Assembly (NCBI GenBank): GCA_014208095.1 | Contig: JACHMT010000001.1 | Location: 1,116,001-1,180,000 of the forward strand | Direction: 5' to 3' | DNA length: 64,000 bases | DNA from: Actinospineispora eucalypti | Lineage (GTDB): Bacteria; Actinomycetota; Actinomycetes; Mycobacteriales; Pseudonocardiaceae | Shown here: positions 16,934-25,908 of the stretch, in pieces | How positions within the stretch are numbered: the first letter of the stretch is position 1 | Layout of the letters: every line of letters begins with the position of its first letter | Made by a program: the position numbers and the translations under genes | The notes under the pieces: model-generated | Database searches by the model: none | What the model saw: the letters and a program-made list of their open reading frames with translations, nothing else | Told to the model about the DNA's origin: nothing

Positions 16934-18307
16934 TTAGCGGGCCGCCGCCCGTCGGTGGTGCTTGACCGGCTTGGCCGGCGCCGCCTCGGCCCGGGCGGTG
17001 GGTGGCGGTTCGGTCGGCGGGGTGAGGCCCTGACGGCCGGCCAGCCAGGGCAGCGTGCCGCGCAGCGCCTCGGCGGCCATCACCCAGGAGTGTCCGCCCG
17101 GCACGGCGCGGGTGTGCAGCACCATGGCGCTGCCGCGCGCCGTGTCGGCGATCTGCCGCGCCGTCGCCAGGTCGCCCCGGTCGGCGGTGCCGGCGGCCAG
17201 GACGCCGGCGGATCCGGGAAACGCGGCGGTGCGCAGCAGGTCCAGCGGGTTCACCGCGTGGAACCGCGCCGCGTCCCCGCCGAACGCCGCGCGCACCGTT
17301 TCGGCCCGGCTGCCCAGCGACGGCTCCGCCTGTCCGGAGATGTCCAGGAACGTGGGGAACAGCGCGGGCGCGCGCACCGCCAGCTGCAGCGCGCAGGTGC
17401 CGCCGTAGGAGAAGCCGCCCACCGCCCAGCGCCGCGTGTCCGGGTCGACCTGCAGGTTGCCCCGGACCCAGTCCGGCACGTCCTTGGTCAGGTAGGTCTC
17501 GGCGTTGCCGAGGGGGCTGTCCAGGCACAGCGGGTTGGCGAACGCGGAGCCGGTGCCGTCCGGGACCACCACGATCGGCGCCAGTCCGCCGTTGGCCGCC
17601 GCGAAGGCGTCCATCGTGCGGGGCACCGCGCCGGCCAGGAACCAGTCCCTGGGGCTGCCCGGCTGGCCGGAGATCAGTACCAGCACGGGCAGCAGCGGGC
17701 GCGGTTCGGCCCGGTACGCGGGCGGCAGGTAGACCAGCGCCGGCCGGGCGCGGAACCCGGACCGGGTACCCGGGATGTCCACCTGGGTCACCTCACCGGC
17801 GGCGGGCGGGCCGGCCGGCGGGTGCCAGGACCGGTCCAGCGGCTCGGACTGGTCGCGCGCGGCGGCCGGCCGGCTGCCGGCCACGTCGGCGAAGGCGGTG
17901 TCGTCGTCCACCGCTCCGCCGATGGCCGCGCCGAGCGTGGGCCGGTAGCCGTAGAACGCGTTGATCTGCGCCGCGCTGGTGAGCAGCACCAACAGCAGCG
18001 CCGGCACGGCCGCCACCCGCCGCCACCGGCCTCCGGCCAGCGCGTTCGCCCCGGCCAGCGCGACGCCCAGCAATCCCAGACACGCCCACGCCAGCACCGG
18101 CAGCGGCAGCGCGTCCGGGAACGGGTTCCACAGCCAGAGGCCGAGGTACGCCGCCGCCGTCAACGCGGCCGCGCCGCCCAGGGTCACCGGCACCGCCCGC
18201 CGCCACCAGCGGCCCGACCGGCGGGCCAGCAGGTAACCCAGCGCGAGCGCCGCGGCCACCGTGAGCAGCGCCGGCACCACGCCGGTGATGATGTTCAGCT
18301 GGCTCAT
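16934..18307 (-). CDS. Membrane-anchored alpha/beta-hydrolase esterase
   Basis: The 457-residue protein has four hydrophobic segments in its first 130 residues (from about 8-28, 40-60, 70-90 and 98-115), then an extracytoplasmic esterase domain like those of the antigen-85/esterase D group. The nucleophile motif is GFSYGG, and the closing histidine is in GGHSWVM. The C-terminal tail is rich in Ala, Pro and basic residues (KPVKHHRRAAAR). The substrate is unknown; an envelope lipid or glycan ester is possible. The ATG at 18307 overlaps the FGGY kinase stop (ATGA). Confidence 0.85.
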   Translation of the reverse strand: MSQLNIITGVVPALLTVAAALALGYLLARRSGRWWRRAVPVTLGGAAALTAAAYLGLWLWNPFPDALPLPVLAWACLGLLGVALAGANALAGGRWRRVAAVPALLLVLLTSAAQINAFYGYRPTLGAAIGGAVDDDTAFADVAGSRPAAARDQSEPLDRSWHPPAGPPAAGEVTQVDIPGTRSGFRARPALVYLPPAYRAEPRPLLPVLVLISGQPGSPRDWFLAGAVPRTMDAFAAANGGLAPIVVVPDGTGSAFANPLCLDSPLGNAETYLTKDVPDWVRGNLQVDPDTRRWAVGGFSYGGTCALQLAVRAPALFPTFLDISGQAEPSLGSRAETVRAAFGGDAARFHAVNPLDLLRTAAFPGSAGVLAAGTADRGDLATARQIADTARGSAMVLHTRAVPGGHSWVMAAEALRGTLPWLAGRQGLTPPTEPPPTARAEAAPAKPVKHHRRAAAR

Positions 18308-19884
18308 GGGCGCTGGCTCCGGAACGTGGGTGCCAGTGCCGTCCACAGGCCGGCATGCGCGTCGGCCAGCCGCGCGTAGTGTTCGCGGGCCGGGCCGGGC
18401 GCGCACACCGTGACCTGCCCGGCGCCGGTCGGCCGGGCGTCGGCGAGCCCGGCGTCCGAGAGCCCGGCGTCCGAGAGCCCGGCGGCCGAGAGCCCGGCGC
18501 CCGAGTGCGCGGCGCCGGCCAACGGCGGCGGGACCGGTTCGCCGAGCGCCGAGGCCGCGGCCCGGTGCGCGCCGCGCAAGCCGGCCTCGGCGGCGTGCGC
18601 GTCCGGAACCGGGCACACCGGGCAGTCCAGCACGTCCGCGATGATCTGCTGGAAGACCGGGGAACGAGCCGCGCCGCCGGACAGCGGTATCGGCCCGTTC
18701 CGGGCCGGCAACCGGGGTGCGAGCAGCGCCAGGACGTGCCGCAGCGAGTACGCGACGCCTTCCATGGCGGCCCGGTAGAGCTGGGCGGCGGTGGTGGTGG
18801 CGCGCAGCCCGACCACCGCGCCGGTGGCGTCCGGGTCACGCACGGGGGAGCGCTCGCCGACCAGGCTGGGCAGCATGAGCAGACCGGTCGGGCCGGCGTC
18901 GGCGGCGGCCCGGTCGGCGGCCGCGTGGTCGGCCCCCGGCAGGTAGGTGCGCCGGGCCCAGTCCACCGTCGCGCCGGCGGAGAGCAGCGCACCGATCAAC
19001 AGGGTCGAGCGGCCGTCCGCGCCGATCAGCTGGTGCAGCGCCGGGTCGGGCTCGCCCGGCCGCGAGGTGAGCGCGGCCACCCAGCCACTGGTGCCCAGCG
19101 AGATGTTGGTCGCCCCCGGTTCGGCGCCGACCAGCCCGTCGGTCACCGCGCCGGCGTCACCGGCCGCGTGGATCAGCGGCAACCCGGCCGGCAGCCCCAG
19201 TTCGCCGGCCGGCCCGGGCGCCAGCACGCCCACCGGTGAACCCGGGGCGACCAGTTCGGGCAGCGTGTCGGGGTCCAGGGAAAGCTCGTGCAGCATCGGG
19301 GACCACCAGTCCCGGGCGCGGATGTCCAGCAGTCCGGTGGTGGACGCGGTGGTCAGGTCCACCGCGGCCCGCCCGCCGGCCCGGTGCAGCAGGTAACCCG
19401 GCGCGCCCAGCAACAGCCGCCGGGCGCGGCGCGGGGTTTCCGGTTCGTGGCGGCGCAGCCAGAGCAGCTGGGCGGCGGTGCTCGCGGCGTCGCCGACGTT
19501 GCCGGCGGCCCGGTGCCAGTCCGCGCCGAACCGGGCGTCCAGCGCGCCCAGCTCGGCGACCGCGCGCTGGTCGGCGTAGAGCAACGCCGGCCGCACTGGT
19601 TCGCCGTCCGCGTCCAGCGGCACGCAGTCCTGCATCTGCCCGGTCACACAGAGCGCGTCCACCGAGCCACCGGCGGAAACGGCGGAAACGGCCTGCCGCA
19701 CGGCGCCGACGAAACCGCGCCACCAGTCGTCCGGATGCTGCTCCACCCGCCCCGGCCCGGGATGCGCGGTGGTCAGCCCGGCGCTGCCGCCGCCGAGCAC
19801 CCGCCCGTCGCCCGCGACGACCGCCGCCTTGACCGCCGTCGTCCCGGCGTCGACAACCAGCGCCGTAGGCGCTGGACTGAGCAC
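18304..19884 (-). CDS. FGGY-family carbohydrate kinase (xylulokinase-like)
   Basis: A two-domain sugar kinase of 526 residues from the GTG at 19884; a GTG at 19923 would add 13 residues without family support. Visible are the phosphate loop VVDAGTTAVKA, CVTGQMQDCV, the likely catalytic Asp in IHAAGDAGA, and the ATP-site motifs ISLGTSGW and PLSGGAARSP. The overall pattern resembles xylulokinase, but the sugar is not certain. A pentapeptide expansion (GLSDA repeats) sits about 60 residues before the end, and the natural C-terminus follows it. It is the first gene of a two-gene unit with the esterase. Confidence 0.87.
   Translation of the reverse strand: MLSPAPTALVVDAGTTAVKAAVVAGDGRVLGGGSAGLTTAHPGPGRVEQHPDDWWRGFVGAVRQAVSAVSAGGSVDALCVTGQMQDCVPLDADGEPVRPALLYADQRAVAELGALDARFGADWHRAAGNVGDAASTAAQLLWLRRHEPETPRRARRLLLGAPGYLLHRAGGRAAVDLTTASTTGLLDIRARDWWSPMLHELSLDPDTLPELVAPGSPVGVLAPGPAGELGLPAGLPLIHAAGDAGAVTDGLVGAEPGATNISLGTSGWVAALTSRPGEPDPALHQLIGADGRSTLLIGALLSAGATVDWARRTYLPGADHAAADRAAADAGPTGLLMLPSLVGERSPVRDPDATGAVVGLRATTTAAQLYRAAMEGVAYSLRHVLALLAPRLPARNGPIPLSGGAARSPVFQQIIADVLDCPVCPVPDAHAAEAGLRGAHRAAASALGEPVPPPLAGAAHSGAGLSAAGLSDAGLSDAGLADARPTGAGQVTVCAPGPAREHYARLADAHAGLWTALAPTFRSQRP
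18436..18510. repeat. 15-bp in-frame tandem repeat in the FGGY kinase gene
   Basis: Five units of 15 bases (GGCGTCCGAGAGCCC type) run from 18436 to 18510. On the minus strand they encode GLSDA-like pentapeptides. The in-frame unit length keeps the kinase open, and copy number probably varies between strains. Confidence 0.85.
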
Positions 19885-19904
19885 GCGCCCAGTTAGGCGC
19901 GTGC
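19881..19904. promoter_or_regulatory. Inverted repeat at the FGGY kinase start
   Basis: GCACGCGCC and GGCGCGTGC are perfect 9-base arms around CAGTTA. The left arm overlaps the preferred GTG start, a position suited to an operator or a translation-blocking hairpin. Confidence 0.45.
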
Positions 19905-19966
19905 GGGATATCGGCACCCCCACGCCCGAAGTATGCCCGCCCTCGCCGGAACGGGTTCTCAGGAAA

Positions 19967-21934
19967 TCAGCGCTCCCAGTGGGCCTCGGAGCGGCGGTGC
20001 AGCAGATCGCGGTACTGGCGGGTGGTGTTCTCGTGCAGCTCGCCGGTGCCCCAGTCCACGATCACGCCGTACTGCCGGACCAGGTCCAGCATGTCCAGTT
20101 CCCCGGACCGGTACCGCGCGGCGACCTCGTGCGGATCGGTGCGCAGCCAGTCGGCGCGCTTGCCGGCGATGCACCGGCGGGTGCGCTCGGTGCCGATCAC
20201 GTCCAGCTCGTACTGGTCCAGCTCGGGGTCGACCGGGTGGATCAGCACGCCGTAGTCGATCCGCGCGCGGTCGAGGGTGACGTACCCGTCGATCACGTCC
20301 TCCAGCACCGCCGCCGGGTCCCGGGTGAGCGGGTCGCCGAGCCCGCCGCCCCCGGCCGAGGGCCGGACGAACGCGTCGCCGGGCACCACCGGCACTCCTG
20401 AGAACGTGGCGCCGAGGAACTTCTCGTCCTCCGTGCCCCGGTTCATCCAGACCCCGTGCGGCACCGACGGCAGCCCGCCCAGGATGCCCCAGGTCACCGA
20501 GCGCGCCCGGTCGCAGCAGTAGGACATCACGGTGGCATGGCAGTCGGTGAGGGTGCCGCCCTTCTCCAGCCCGCAGCCGCCGCGCTGGCGACCAGGCCCG
20601 CCGGAGTCGGGCACGATGCGGTGCTCGCTGGTCAGCACCGGGGACAGCCGTTCCTGGCCCTCCACCGGCTGCACCGCCAACCCGGCGCCGAACAGCGGCG
20701 AGGTGGCCTCCGAGCCGTCCCGGTTGTGCCGGGCGCCCCAGCCGCCGGCCATCCAGTCGTACCACATGAAGTACGGCCGCTCGGGCGTGCGCGCGTCCTT
20801 CCCGCCGACCAGCAGGTACTCCAGGTTGAACGCGCAGGCCATGGCCCGCTCCGGCATCACCTCGGACCAGATCTCGAAGATGCCGTTCATCAGCTTCTCG
20901 TAGGGGCCGGAGCAGAACCCGGTGACCGCGTAGGGCCAGCCGGCGTTCACCACGGTGCCCTCTTCGCCGATCTCGGCGGTGACCACCCGGTAGAAGCCCG
21001 AGTTCAGCGGCACGTCCGGGAAGAAGGTCTTGGTGCCGGCGTACAGGGCGGAGTGCGTGGTGCCGTAGCCGGAGTTGAGGAAGGTGGCCACGGCCGGCGC
21101 GCTGCCGCGCAGGTCGTAGTGGATGCCGTCCCCGTCGATGGTCATCTTGATCTTGATCGGGATCAGGCCCTCCGGCCGCGCCGGGTCGGAGTCCAGGTAG
21201 TCCACGGTCTCCCAGACGCCCCGCGGCAGCTCGGTCAGCCGGTGGCGGACCAGCCGCTCCACGTAGCCCTGCGCCGCCTCCATGGCGGTGACCACGGTTT
21301 CCACCCCGTACCGGTCGACCAGGCGCAGGATCTCCCGCTCGCACACGGCGGTGGCCTCGGACTGGGCGTTCAGGTCGCCCATGCTGATGTACGGCGACCG
21401 GGTGTTGGAGACCAGCAGCTGCGCCACGTCGTGCAGCAGCTTCCCCCGGGAGAACACCCGGATCGGGGTGATCCGCAGGCCCTCCCCGAAGTGCTCCTTG
21501 GCGTTCACGTCGAACGACCCGGGCACGGTGCCGCCGATGTCCGCCCAGTGCCCCTTGTTCTGCGCGTACCCGATGATCCGCTCACCGACGAAGATCGGCC
21601 GGATGAAGCTCACGTCGTTGAAGTGGGTGCCGCCCCGGTACGGGTCGTTGATGGCGAACACGTCGCCGGGATGGATGTCGGAACCGAACTCCTCCAGCAC
21701 CGCCTTGCACTGGAAGTGCAGCGTGCCCACGTGCACCGCGATGTCCGCGCTGCCCTGCATCACGGTGTTGCCCGCCGCGTCGCACAGCGCGGAGGAGAAG
21801 TCGCGGGCGTAGATGACGAACGAGTAGCAGGTCCGCATGATCTGCTCGCTCATCAGGTCCACCGCGGTCACGAAGGCGTTCTTCAGCACCTCGAAGGTGA
21901 CCGCGTCCAGCTCTTCGGTCTCGGTCAGGGTCAT
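19967..21934 (-). CDS. Hydantoinase B/oxoprolinase-family protein (carboxylase subunit)
   Basis: A 655-residue HyuB-family subunit from the ATG at 21934, which overlaps the HyuA stop by one base (TGATG). Typical segments are DFSSALCDAAGNTVMQ, HPGDVFAINDPYRGGTH, NKGHWADIGG and GGGGLGDPLTRDP. Such subunits pair with HyuA in N-methylhydantoinases, 5-oxoprolinases, or acetone/acetophenone carboxylases, which use ATP to activate the substrate or bicarbonate. The motifs do not separate amidase from carboxylase, and no third (gamma) subunit is adjacent. Confidence 0.9.
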   Translation of the reverse strand: MTLTETEELDAVTFEVLKNAFVTAVDLMSEQIMRTCYSFVIYARDFSSALCDAAGNTVMQGSADIAVHVGTLHFQCKAVLEEFGSDIHPGDVFAINDPYRGGTHFNDVSFIRPIFVGERIIGYAQNKGHWADIGGTVPGSFDVNAKEHFGEGLRITPIRVFSRGKLLHDVAQLLVSNTRSPYISMGDLNAQSEATAVCEREILRLVDRYGVETVVTAMEAAQGYVERLVRHRLTELPRGVWETVDYLDSDPARPEGLIPIKIKMTIDGDGIHYDLRGSAPAVATFLNSGYGTTHSALYAGTKTFFPDVPLNSGFYRVVTAEIGEEGTVVNAGWPYAVTGFCSGPYEKLMNGIFEIWSEVMPERAMACAFNLEYLLVGGKDARTPERPYFMWYDWMAGGWGARHNRDGSEATSPLFGAGLAVQPVEGQERLSPVLTSEHRIVPDSGGPGRQRGGCGLEKGGTLTDCHATVMSYCCDRARSVTWGILGGLPSVPHGVWMNRGTEDEKFLGATFSGVPVVPGDAFVRPSAGGGGLGDPLTRDPAAVLEDVIDGYVTLDRARIDYGVLIHPVDPELDQYELDVIGTERTRRCIAGKRADWLRTDPHEVAARYRSGELDMLDLVRQYGVIVDWGTGELHENTTRQYRDLLHRRSEAHWER

Positions 21935-24015
21935 CACGCGCCTCCGGAAAGGTGGATGCGGATGTTCAGCCACTCGTCCACCTCGGCGCGCGTGCCCGGC
22001 GGGACCAGGGTGGTGGAGTCGAGCTGTTCGATGATCGCCGGGCCGGAGAGGTGGGTTCCGGCCGGCAGCGACTCACGGGCGAACACCGGCGTTTCCACCC
22101 GGCCGAGGTCGTCGAAGTACACCGAACGCGAGCCGGCCCGTATCGGGCGTCCGTTGGAGACCAGGTCGCGCGCGGCAAACGCGGGCTTCGGCGTGCTGCC
22201 GATGGCGGTCAGGCCCAGCTGGTAGATCTCCACCGGGGTGTCGTCCCGGCGGAACGCGTACTCGCGCTCGTGCTGTTCGTGAAACAGCTGCACCGCCGCC
22301 GACAAGGCGTCCGGCCCGGAGCCGCAGCGCACGGTCAGCGACCGCCACTGCCCCAAGTAGCGCATGGAGACCAGGCGCTGCAGCTGGGCGTCGTCGGCGG
22401 CGATGCCCTCGTGCCGGAGCCGGGCGCCGGCCTCCGCCTCCAGCCCGGCGAACGCGGCCTCCAGCTCGTCGGTGTCCGCGCTGATGCTCGTTCCGCTGAC
22501 GCTTCTCTCGGCCTCGCCGACCACCGCGCCGAACATCGCGGAGAGGTCGTGCCGGATGTCCACCAGCAGGCAGCCCAGCGCGGAGGTGACCCCGGGGTTG
22601 GGCGGCACGATCACCGTGGGGATGTTCAGCTCGCGGGCCACCTCGGCGCCGTGCAGCCCGCCCGCGCCGCCGAACGCGACCAGCGCGAACTCGCGCGGGT
22701 CGTAGCCCCGCCGGATGGAGATCAGCCGCACCGCGTCGGCCATGTTCGCGTTCGCCACCTGCAGGATCGCGCTGGCCGCCTGCTCCAGGCCGAGGCCCAG
22801 CGGACCGGCGATGTGCTCGTTGATGGCCCGTTCGGCCAGCTCCGGTTCCAGCCGCAGCGCGCCGCCGGCCAGCGAGGTGCCGAGCCGGTTGAGCAGCAGG
22901 TTGGCGTCCGAGTTGGTGGCCTGGGTGCCGCCGCTGCCGTAACAGGCCGGGCCGGGTTCGGCGCCGGCCGAGCCGGGGCCGTTGCGCAGCGAGCCGGCCT
23001 CGTCGAGGTGGGCGATGGACCCGCCGCCGGCGCCGATGGTGAGCACCTCGATGGACGGGAAGATGATCGGGTAGCCGAACTCGACCGACCACTCCTTGGT
23101 CACCCGCAGCTCGCCGTCGTGGATCAGCGAGATGTCCGTGCTGGTGCCGCCCATGTCCAGGCCGATGGCGTTGGCGAACCCGCACTGGCCGGCCACGTGC
23201 CGGGCGGCGATGGCGCCGGCCGCGATGCCGGAGGCGGCCAGCCGCACCGGGAACCGCTCGGCCATCCTGGGCGTCATGGACCCGCCGCCGGAGTGCAGCA
23301 GCAACAGGTCCCCGGCGTAGCCGCCGTCCTTCAGCTCCTTGGCCAGGCGGCCGACGTACCCGCTGACCAGCGGCGCGAGCACCGCGTTGGCCACGGTGGT
23401 GGCGAACCGGTCGTGTTCGAAGATCTCCGGCAGGATCTCCGCACTGGTGGACACGGTGGCCTCGGGCAGCTCCTCCTCGAGGATCTCCCGCATGCGGATC
23501 TCGTGGCCTGCGTTGGCGTAGGAGTTCACGAAACACACCGCGACGGTCTGCGCGCCCCGCTTGCGCAGCAGCGCGGCCACCCGGCGGGCCTCGTCCTCCT
23601 CCAGCGGGGTGACCACCTGGCCGGCGTAGTCCACCCGCTCGGTGACCTCGAACCGGTCCCGGCGGCGGATGTACGGCGGCGCCACATCCTTGTAGGCGTC
23701 CCACAGGTCGTCCTTGGTGCCGTCCCGGATCTCGATCACGTCCCGGAACCCGGCGGTGGTGACCATGGCGGCCGGCCGGAAGTTGCGGGTGATCAGCGCG
23801 TTCGTGGCCACCGTGGTGCCGTGCGAGAACAGCGAGATGTCGCGCAGGTCCAGCTCGGCCCGGGCCACCCCGTCCAGCACCGCGCGCATCGGGTCGCTCG
23901 GCGTGGACGGCACCTTGGTGACCCGTACGTCCCGGCTGGTCTCGTCGAATATGTAGACGTCGGTGAACGTCCCCCCGACGTCCACGGCAACTCGCTGCCT
24001 AGACACGGCAGACAC
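21934..24015 (-). CDS. Hydantoinase A/oxoprolinase-family protein (ATP-binding subunit)
   Basis: A 693-residue HyuA-family protein with a GTG start. The acetate-kinase-like ATP fold shows as VAVDVGGTFTDVYIFDE at 8-24, SHGTTVATNALITR, LLLHSGGGSM, GLDMGGTSTDISLI and GAGGGSIA. It activates an amide or ketone by phosphorylation and works with HyuB in the cytoplasm. The pair lies behind a divergent PucR-type regulator, a family often tied to purine, allantoin or amino acid catabolism, which fits a hydantoin, oxoproline or related nitrogen compound as substrate. Confidence 0.9.
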   Translation of the reverse strand: MSAVSRQRVAVDVGGTFTDVYIFDETSRDVRVTKVPSTPSDPMRAVLDGVARAELDLRDISLFSHGTTVATNALITRNFRPAAMVTTAGFRDVIEIRDGTKDDLWDAYKDVAPPYIRRRDRFEVTERVDYAGQVVTPLEEDEARRVAALLRKRGAQTVAVCFVNSYANAGHEIRMREILEEELPEATVSTSAEILPEIFEHDRFATTVANAVLAPLVSGYVGRLAKELKDGGYAGDLLLLHSGGGSMTPRMAERFPVRLAASGIAAGAIAARHVAGQCGFANAIGLDMGGTSTDISLIHDGELRVTKEWSVEFGYPIIFPSIEVLTIGAGGGSIAHLDEAGSLRNGPGSAGAEPGPACYGSGGTQATNSDANLLLNRLGTSLAGGALRLEPELAERAINEHIAGPLGLGLEQAASAILQVANANMADAVRLISIRRGYDPREFALVAFGGAGGLHGAEVARELNIPTVIVPPNPGVTSALGCLLVDIRHDLSAMFGAVVGEAERSVSGTSISADTDELEAAFAGLEAEAGARLRHEGIAADDAQLQRLVSMRYLGQWRSLTVRCGSGPDALSAAVQLFHEQHEREYAFRRDDTPVEIYQLGLTAIGSTPKPAFAARDLVSNGRPIRAGSRSVYFDDLGRVETPVFARESLPAGTHLSGPAIIEQLDSTTLVPPGTRAEVDEWLNIRIHLSGGA

Positions 24016-24032
24016 TTTGGTCCATCCGGTGG

Positions 24033-24048
24033 CTCACGTCACTGTGAG
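24033..24048. promoter_or_regulatory. Inverted repeat in the hyuA/pucR divergent promoter
   Basis: CTCAC-GTCACT-GTGAG, 5-base perfect arms, starts 18 bases upstream of the HyuA start. It is a candidate operator only. Confidence 0.35.
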
Positions 24049-24081
24049 ATTTCCAAATATGATCTGATCTAGTTGTTGGTC

Positions 24082-24097
24082 CGGACAAATTCGTCCG
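24082..24097. promoter_or_regulatory. Inverted repeat upstream of the PucR gene
   Basis: CGGAC-AAATTC-GTCCG has perfect 5-base arms and an AT-rich centre in an otherwise GC-rich region. It ends 12 bases before the PucR ATG, suggesting autoregulation. Confidence 0.4.
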
Positions 24098-24109
24098 CGG
24101 AGTGCAATC

Positions 24110-25327
24110 ATGGATAACTCGACCGCGCTGGCCGACGAGGTGGAGCGGCTGCGGCGGACCGTCTGGCTGCAGAACGACCTGCTCGCCGCGCTGGCGGCGG
24201 AGAATCCGGTGAGCGCACTGGTCGGCCGGCTGGCCGCGCTCAGCAAGGGCTCCGCGGTGCTCTACGACACCACCGGTCGGGTGATCGCGGCCACCGGGCA
24301 GGGGCCGCTGCGGCTGATCTGGGACGAGCTGTCCGCGCGGGACAGCGGCCCGCAGCGGTTCTCGGTCGGGCGGTGGGCGGTGGTCACCCGGCGGTTCCTG
24401 CTGCGCGGCTCGGGCTTCCGGCTGGCCGTGGCCTGCCGGGACGCCACGCTGCTGGACACCATGGGGCCCGGCCTGCTGGCCACCGCCGAGCGGGTGCTCT
24501 CCGCCGCGAACGCGGTTCGCGCGCTGACCATGAGCCAGGAGCGCGCCGAGGCGGCCCGGCTGGTTTCCGCGCTGTACGCCGGGGTGTCCGCGTCCAGGGT
24601 CCGGCAGACCTGGGACCGGCTGCGCCCGTTCCGGTTCCGGGTGGGCGCGCCGCTGCGGGTGGTCACGGCCAGCCCGGTGGACGCGGCGCGCTGGTCCGGC
24701 CGGCGCGGCCCGGCCGACATGCTGCTGGAGGAGGCGCAGCTGGCCGAGGTCGGGCTGATCCTCTCCGAGGGGCACGACCCGGACGTGCTGGAGACGCCGC
24801 TGGTCGCGGTGCTGCCGGACGGCCCGGAGGCGGCCGCGCTGCTCGAGCCGCTGCGCCGCACCCACCTGGTCGGGGTGAGCGGGCCGTTCGCCGACCTGAC
24901 GGTCAGCCAGAGCTACTTCGGCGAGGCGCTCACCGCGTGGCGGGTGGTGATCCGCCGGCGGGACCGGGGCGGGGCGCAGACTCTGGTCCGGCTGGACGAG
25001 GTGGACTTCGCCACCTGGCTGCTCACCCGCCGCGACGACGCGGCGCTGGCCGACCGGTACGACCGGCACTTCGGCGAGCTGGTCGGCTCCACCGACCTGG
25101 CCGAGACGGTGATCACCTACCTGGCCTGCGACCAGGACGTGAAGCTGGCCGCCGAGCACCTGATCGTGCACCCCAACACCGTCCGCTACCGCCTCCGCCG
25201 AGTAGAAGCGCTGATAGGCGCCCCCATAACCGCCGCCGCCACGGTCGCCAACCTCTACCTGGCCTTCCAAGACTCCATCCACGCCCGCCACCCCCACCCC
25301 GCCGATTCAGTCACTTCAGCAGGTTGA
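24110..25327 (+). CDS. PucR-family transcriptional regulator
   Basis: A 405-residue regulator. The C-terminal PucR-type HTH reads DVKLAAEHLIVHPNTVRYRLRR (about 340-362), preceded by a GGDEF-like/CdaR-type central region and an N-terminal sensor region with no membrane span. PucR-type proteins usually activate purine or amide degradation genes. It is divergent from hyuA-hyuB and probably controls them. The last residues (ADSVTSAG) are encoded by a 22-bp repeat unit, so the array has grown into the coding end. Confidence 0.88.
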   Translation: MDNSTALADEVERLRRTVWLQNDLLAALAAENPVSALVGRLAALSKGSAVLYDTTGRVIAATGQGPLRLIWDELSARDSGPQRFSVGRWAVVTRRFLLRGSGFRLAVACRDATLLDTMGPGLLATAERVLSAANAVRALTMSQERAEAARLVSALYAGVSASRVRQTWDRLRPFRFRVGAPLRVVTASPVDAARWSGRRGPADMLLEEAQLAEVGLILSEGHDPDVLETPLVAVLPDGPEAAALLEPLRRTHLVGVSGPFADLTVSQSYFGEALTAWRVVIRRRDRGGAQTLVRLDEVDFATWLLTRRDDAALADRYDRHFGELVGSTDLAETVITYLACDQDVKLAAEHLIVHPNTVRYRLRRVEALIGAPITAAATVANLYLAFQDSIHARHPHPADSVTSAG

Positions 25328-25342
25328 TTCAGTCGGATCTGG
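25304..25342. repeat. 22-bp repeat, family I, locus 2
   Basis: One full unit (25304-25325: GATTCAGTCAC then TTCAGCAGGTT) and a half unit (GATTCAGTCGG then ATCTGG) lie at the end of the PucR gene and run towards a convergent small gene. The same half-unit wording closes locus 4 at 63636. Confidence 0.8.
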
Positions 25343-25362
25343 CGACGCGGGCGCTACGACCG

Positions 25363-25662
25363 TTATGAGTTGGTGGATTCGAGGTACTGGATGAGGGCTT
25401 CGCGGGCGATCTCCGACGGAGTGCGGCCCTCGGCGTTCGCGCGTTCGTCCAGCAACCGCCGGGTCTGCTCGGGGACCCGGAACGACACCTGTGGCGAGTG
25501 CCGCGGTTCCTCGGACAGCGACGGCCGGCCCGGGCGCGCGTGCACGTCGGCAACGGCCCGCTCGACGTAGGCCGCGTCAACCCGTCGCCCGGCGCTGTCC
25601 CTGACCTCTTCCTCCTCGAGGTCGGCCTCCTCGTCGAGGACGTGGAAGGGCTGTTCCTTCAC
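25363..25662 (-). CDS. Ribbon-helix-helix protein, putative antitoxin
   Basis: The 99-residue protein has a very acidic N-terminal half (DEEADLEEEEVRD) and a C-terminal ribbon-helix-helix: QVSFRVPEQTRRLLDERA, then EGRTPSEIAREALIQYLE. This is the DNA-binding fold of CopG/BrnA-like antitoxins. Its GTG start overlaps the stop of the preceding small gene (GTGA). An RHH DNA-binding protein downstream of a compact basic protein matches the toxin-first order of BrnT-BrnA modules. The antitoxin role is inferred. Confidence 0.72.
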   Translation of the reverse strand: MKEQPFHVLDEEADLEEEEVRDSAGRRVDAAYVERAVADVHARPGRPSLSEEPRHSPQVSFRVPEQTRRLLDERANAEGRTPSEIAREALIQYLESTNS

Positions 25663-25901
25663 GGCTTCTTCCTCCTCAGGGCTGTGGGCATGACATGGAT
25701 GACCAACAACATTTCGGGCAGCTCCAGGGCGATGATCTCGAGCTCAAGCCCGCGATCGTCTGGGCCAACCCACACGATGCGTGGATCCAGGTCGTCGGTT
25801 GCGGGGTGGCGAACGGGCGACACAGTATTGATCACATGAACAGCATGCGCTCGACCGATCTTGTGCTTCCGGGCGATTCGCGCGAACTTGATCGGACGCA
25901 C
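25659..25901 (-). CDS. Small basic protein, putative type II toxin (BrnT-like position)
   Basis: This 80-residue protein begins KFARIARKHKIGRAHAV and continues with RIVWVGPDDRGLELEIIAL and LLVIHVMPTALRRKK, a pattern with strands that would suit a small RelE/BrnT-type ribonuclease fold. The GTG start at 25901 lies directly behind an inverted repeat that overlaps a promoter. Together with the coupled RHH gene it forms a likely toxin-antitoxin unit. Family membership could not be confirmed from sequence alone. Confidence 0.6.
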   Translation of the reverse strand: MRPIKFARIARKHKIGRAHAVHVINTVSPVRHPATDDLDPRIVWVGPDDRGLELEIIALELPEMLLVIHVMPTALRRKKP

Positions 25902-25908
25902 CAGGTGA

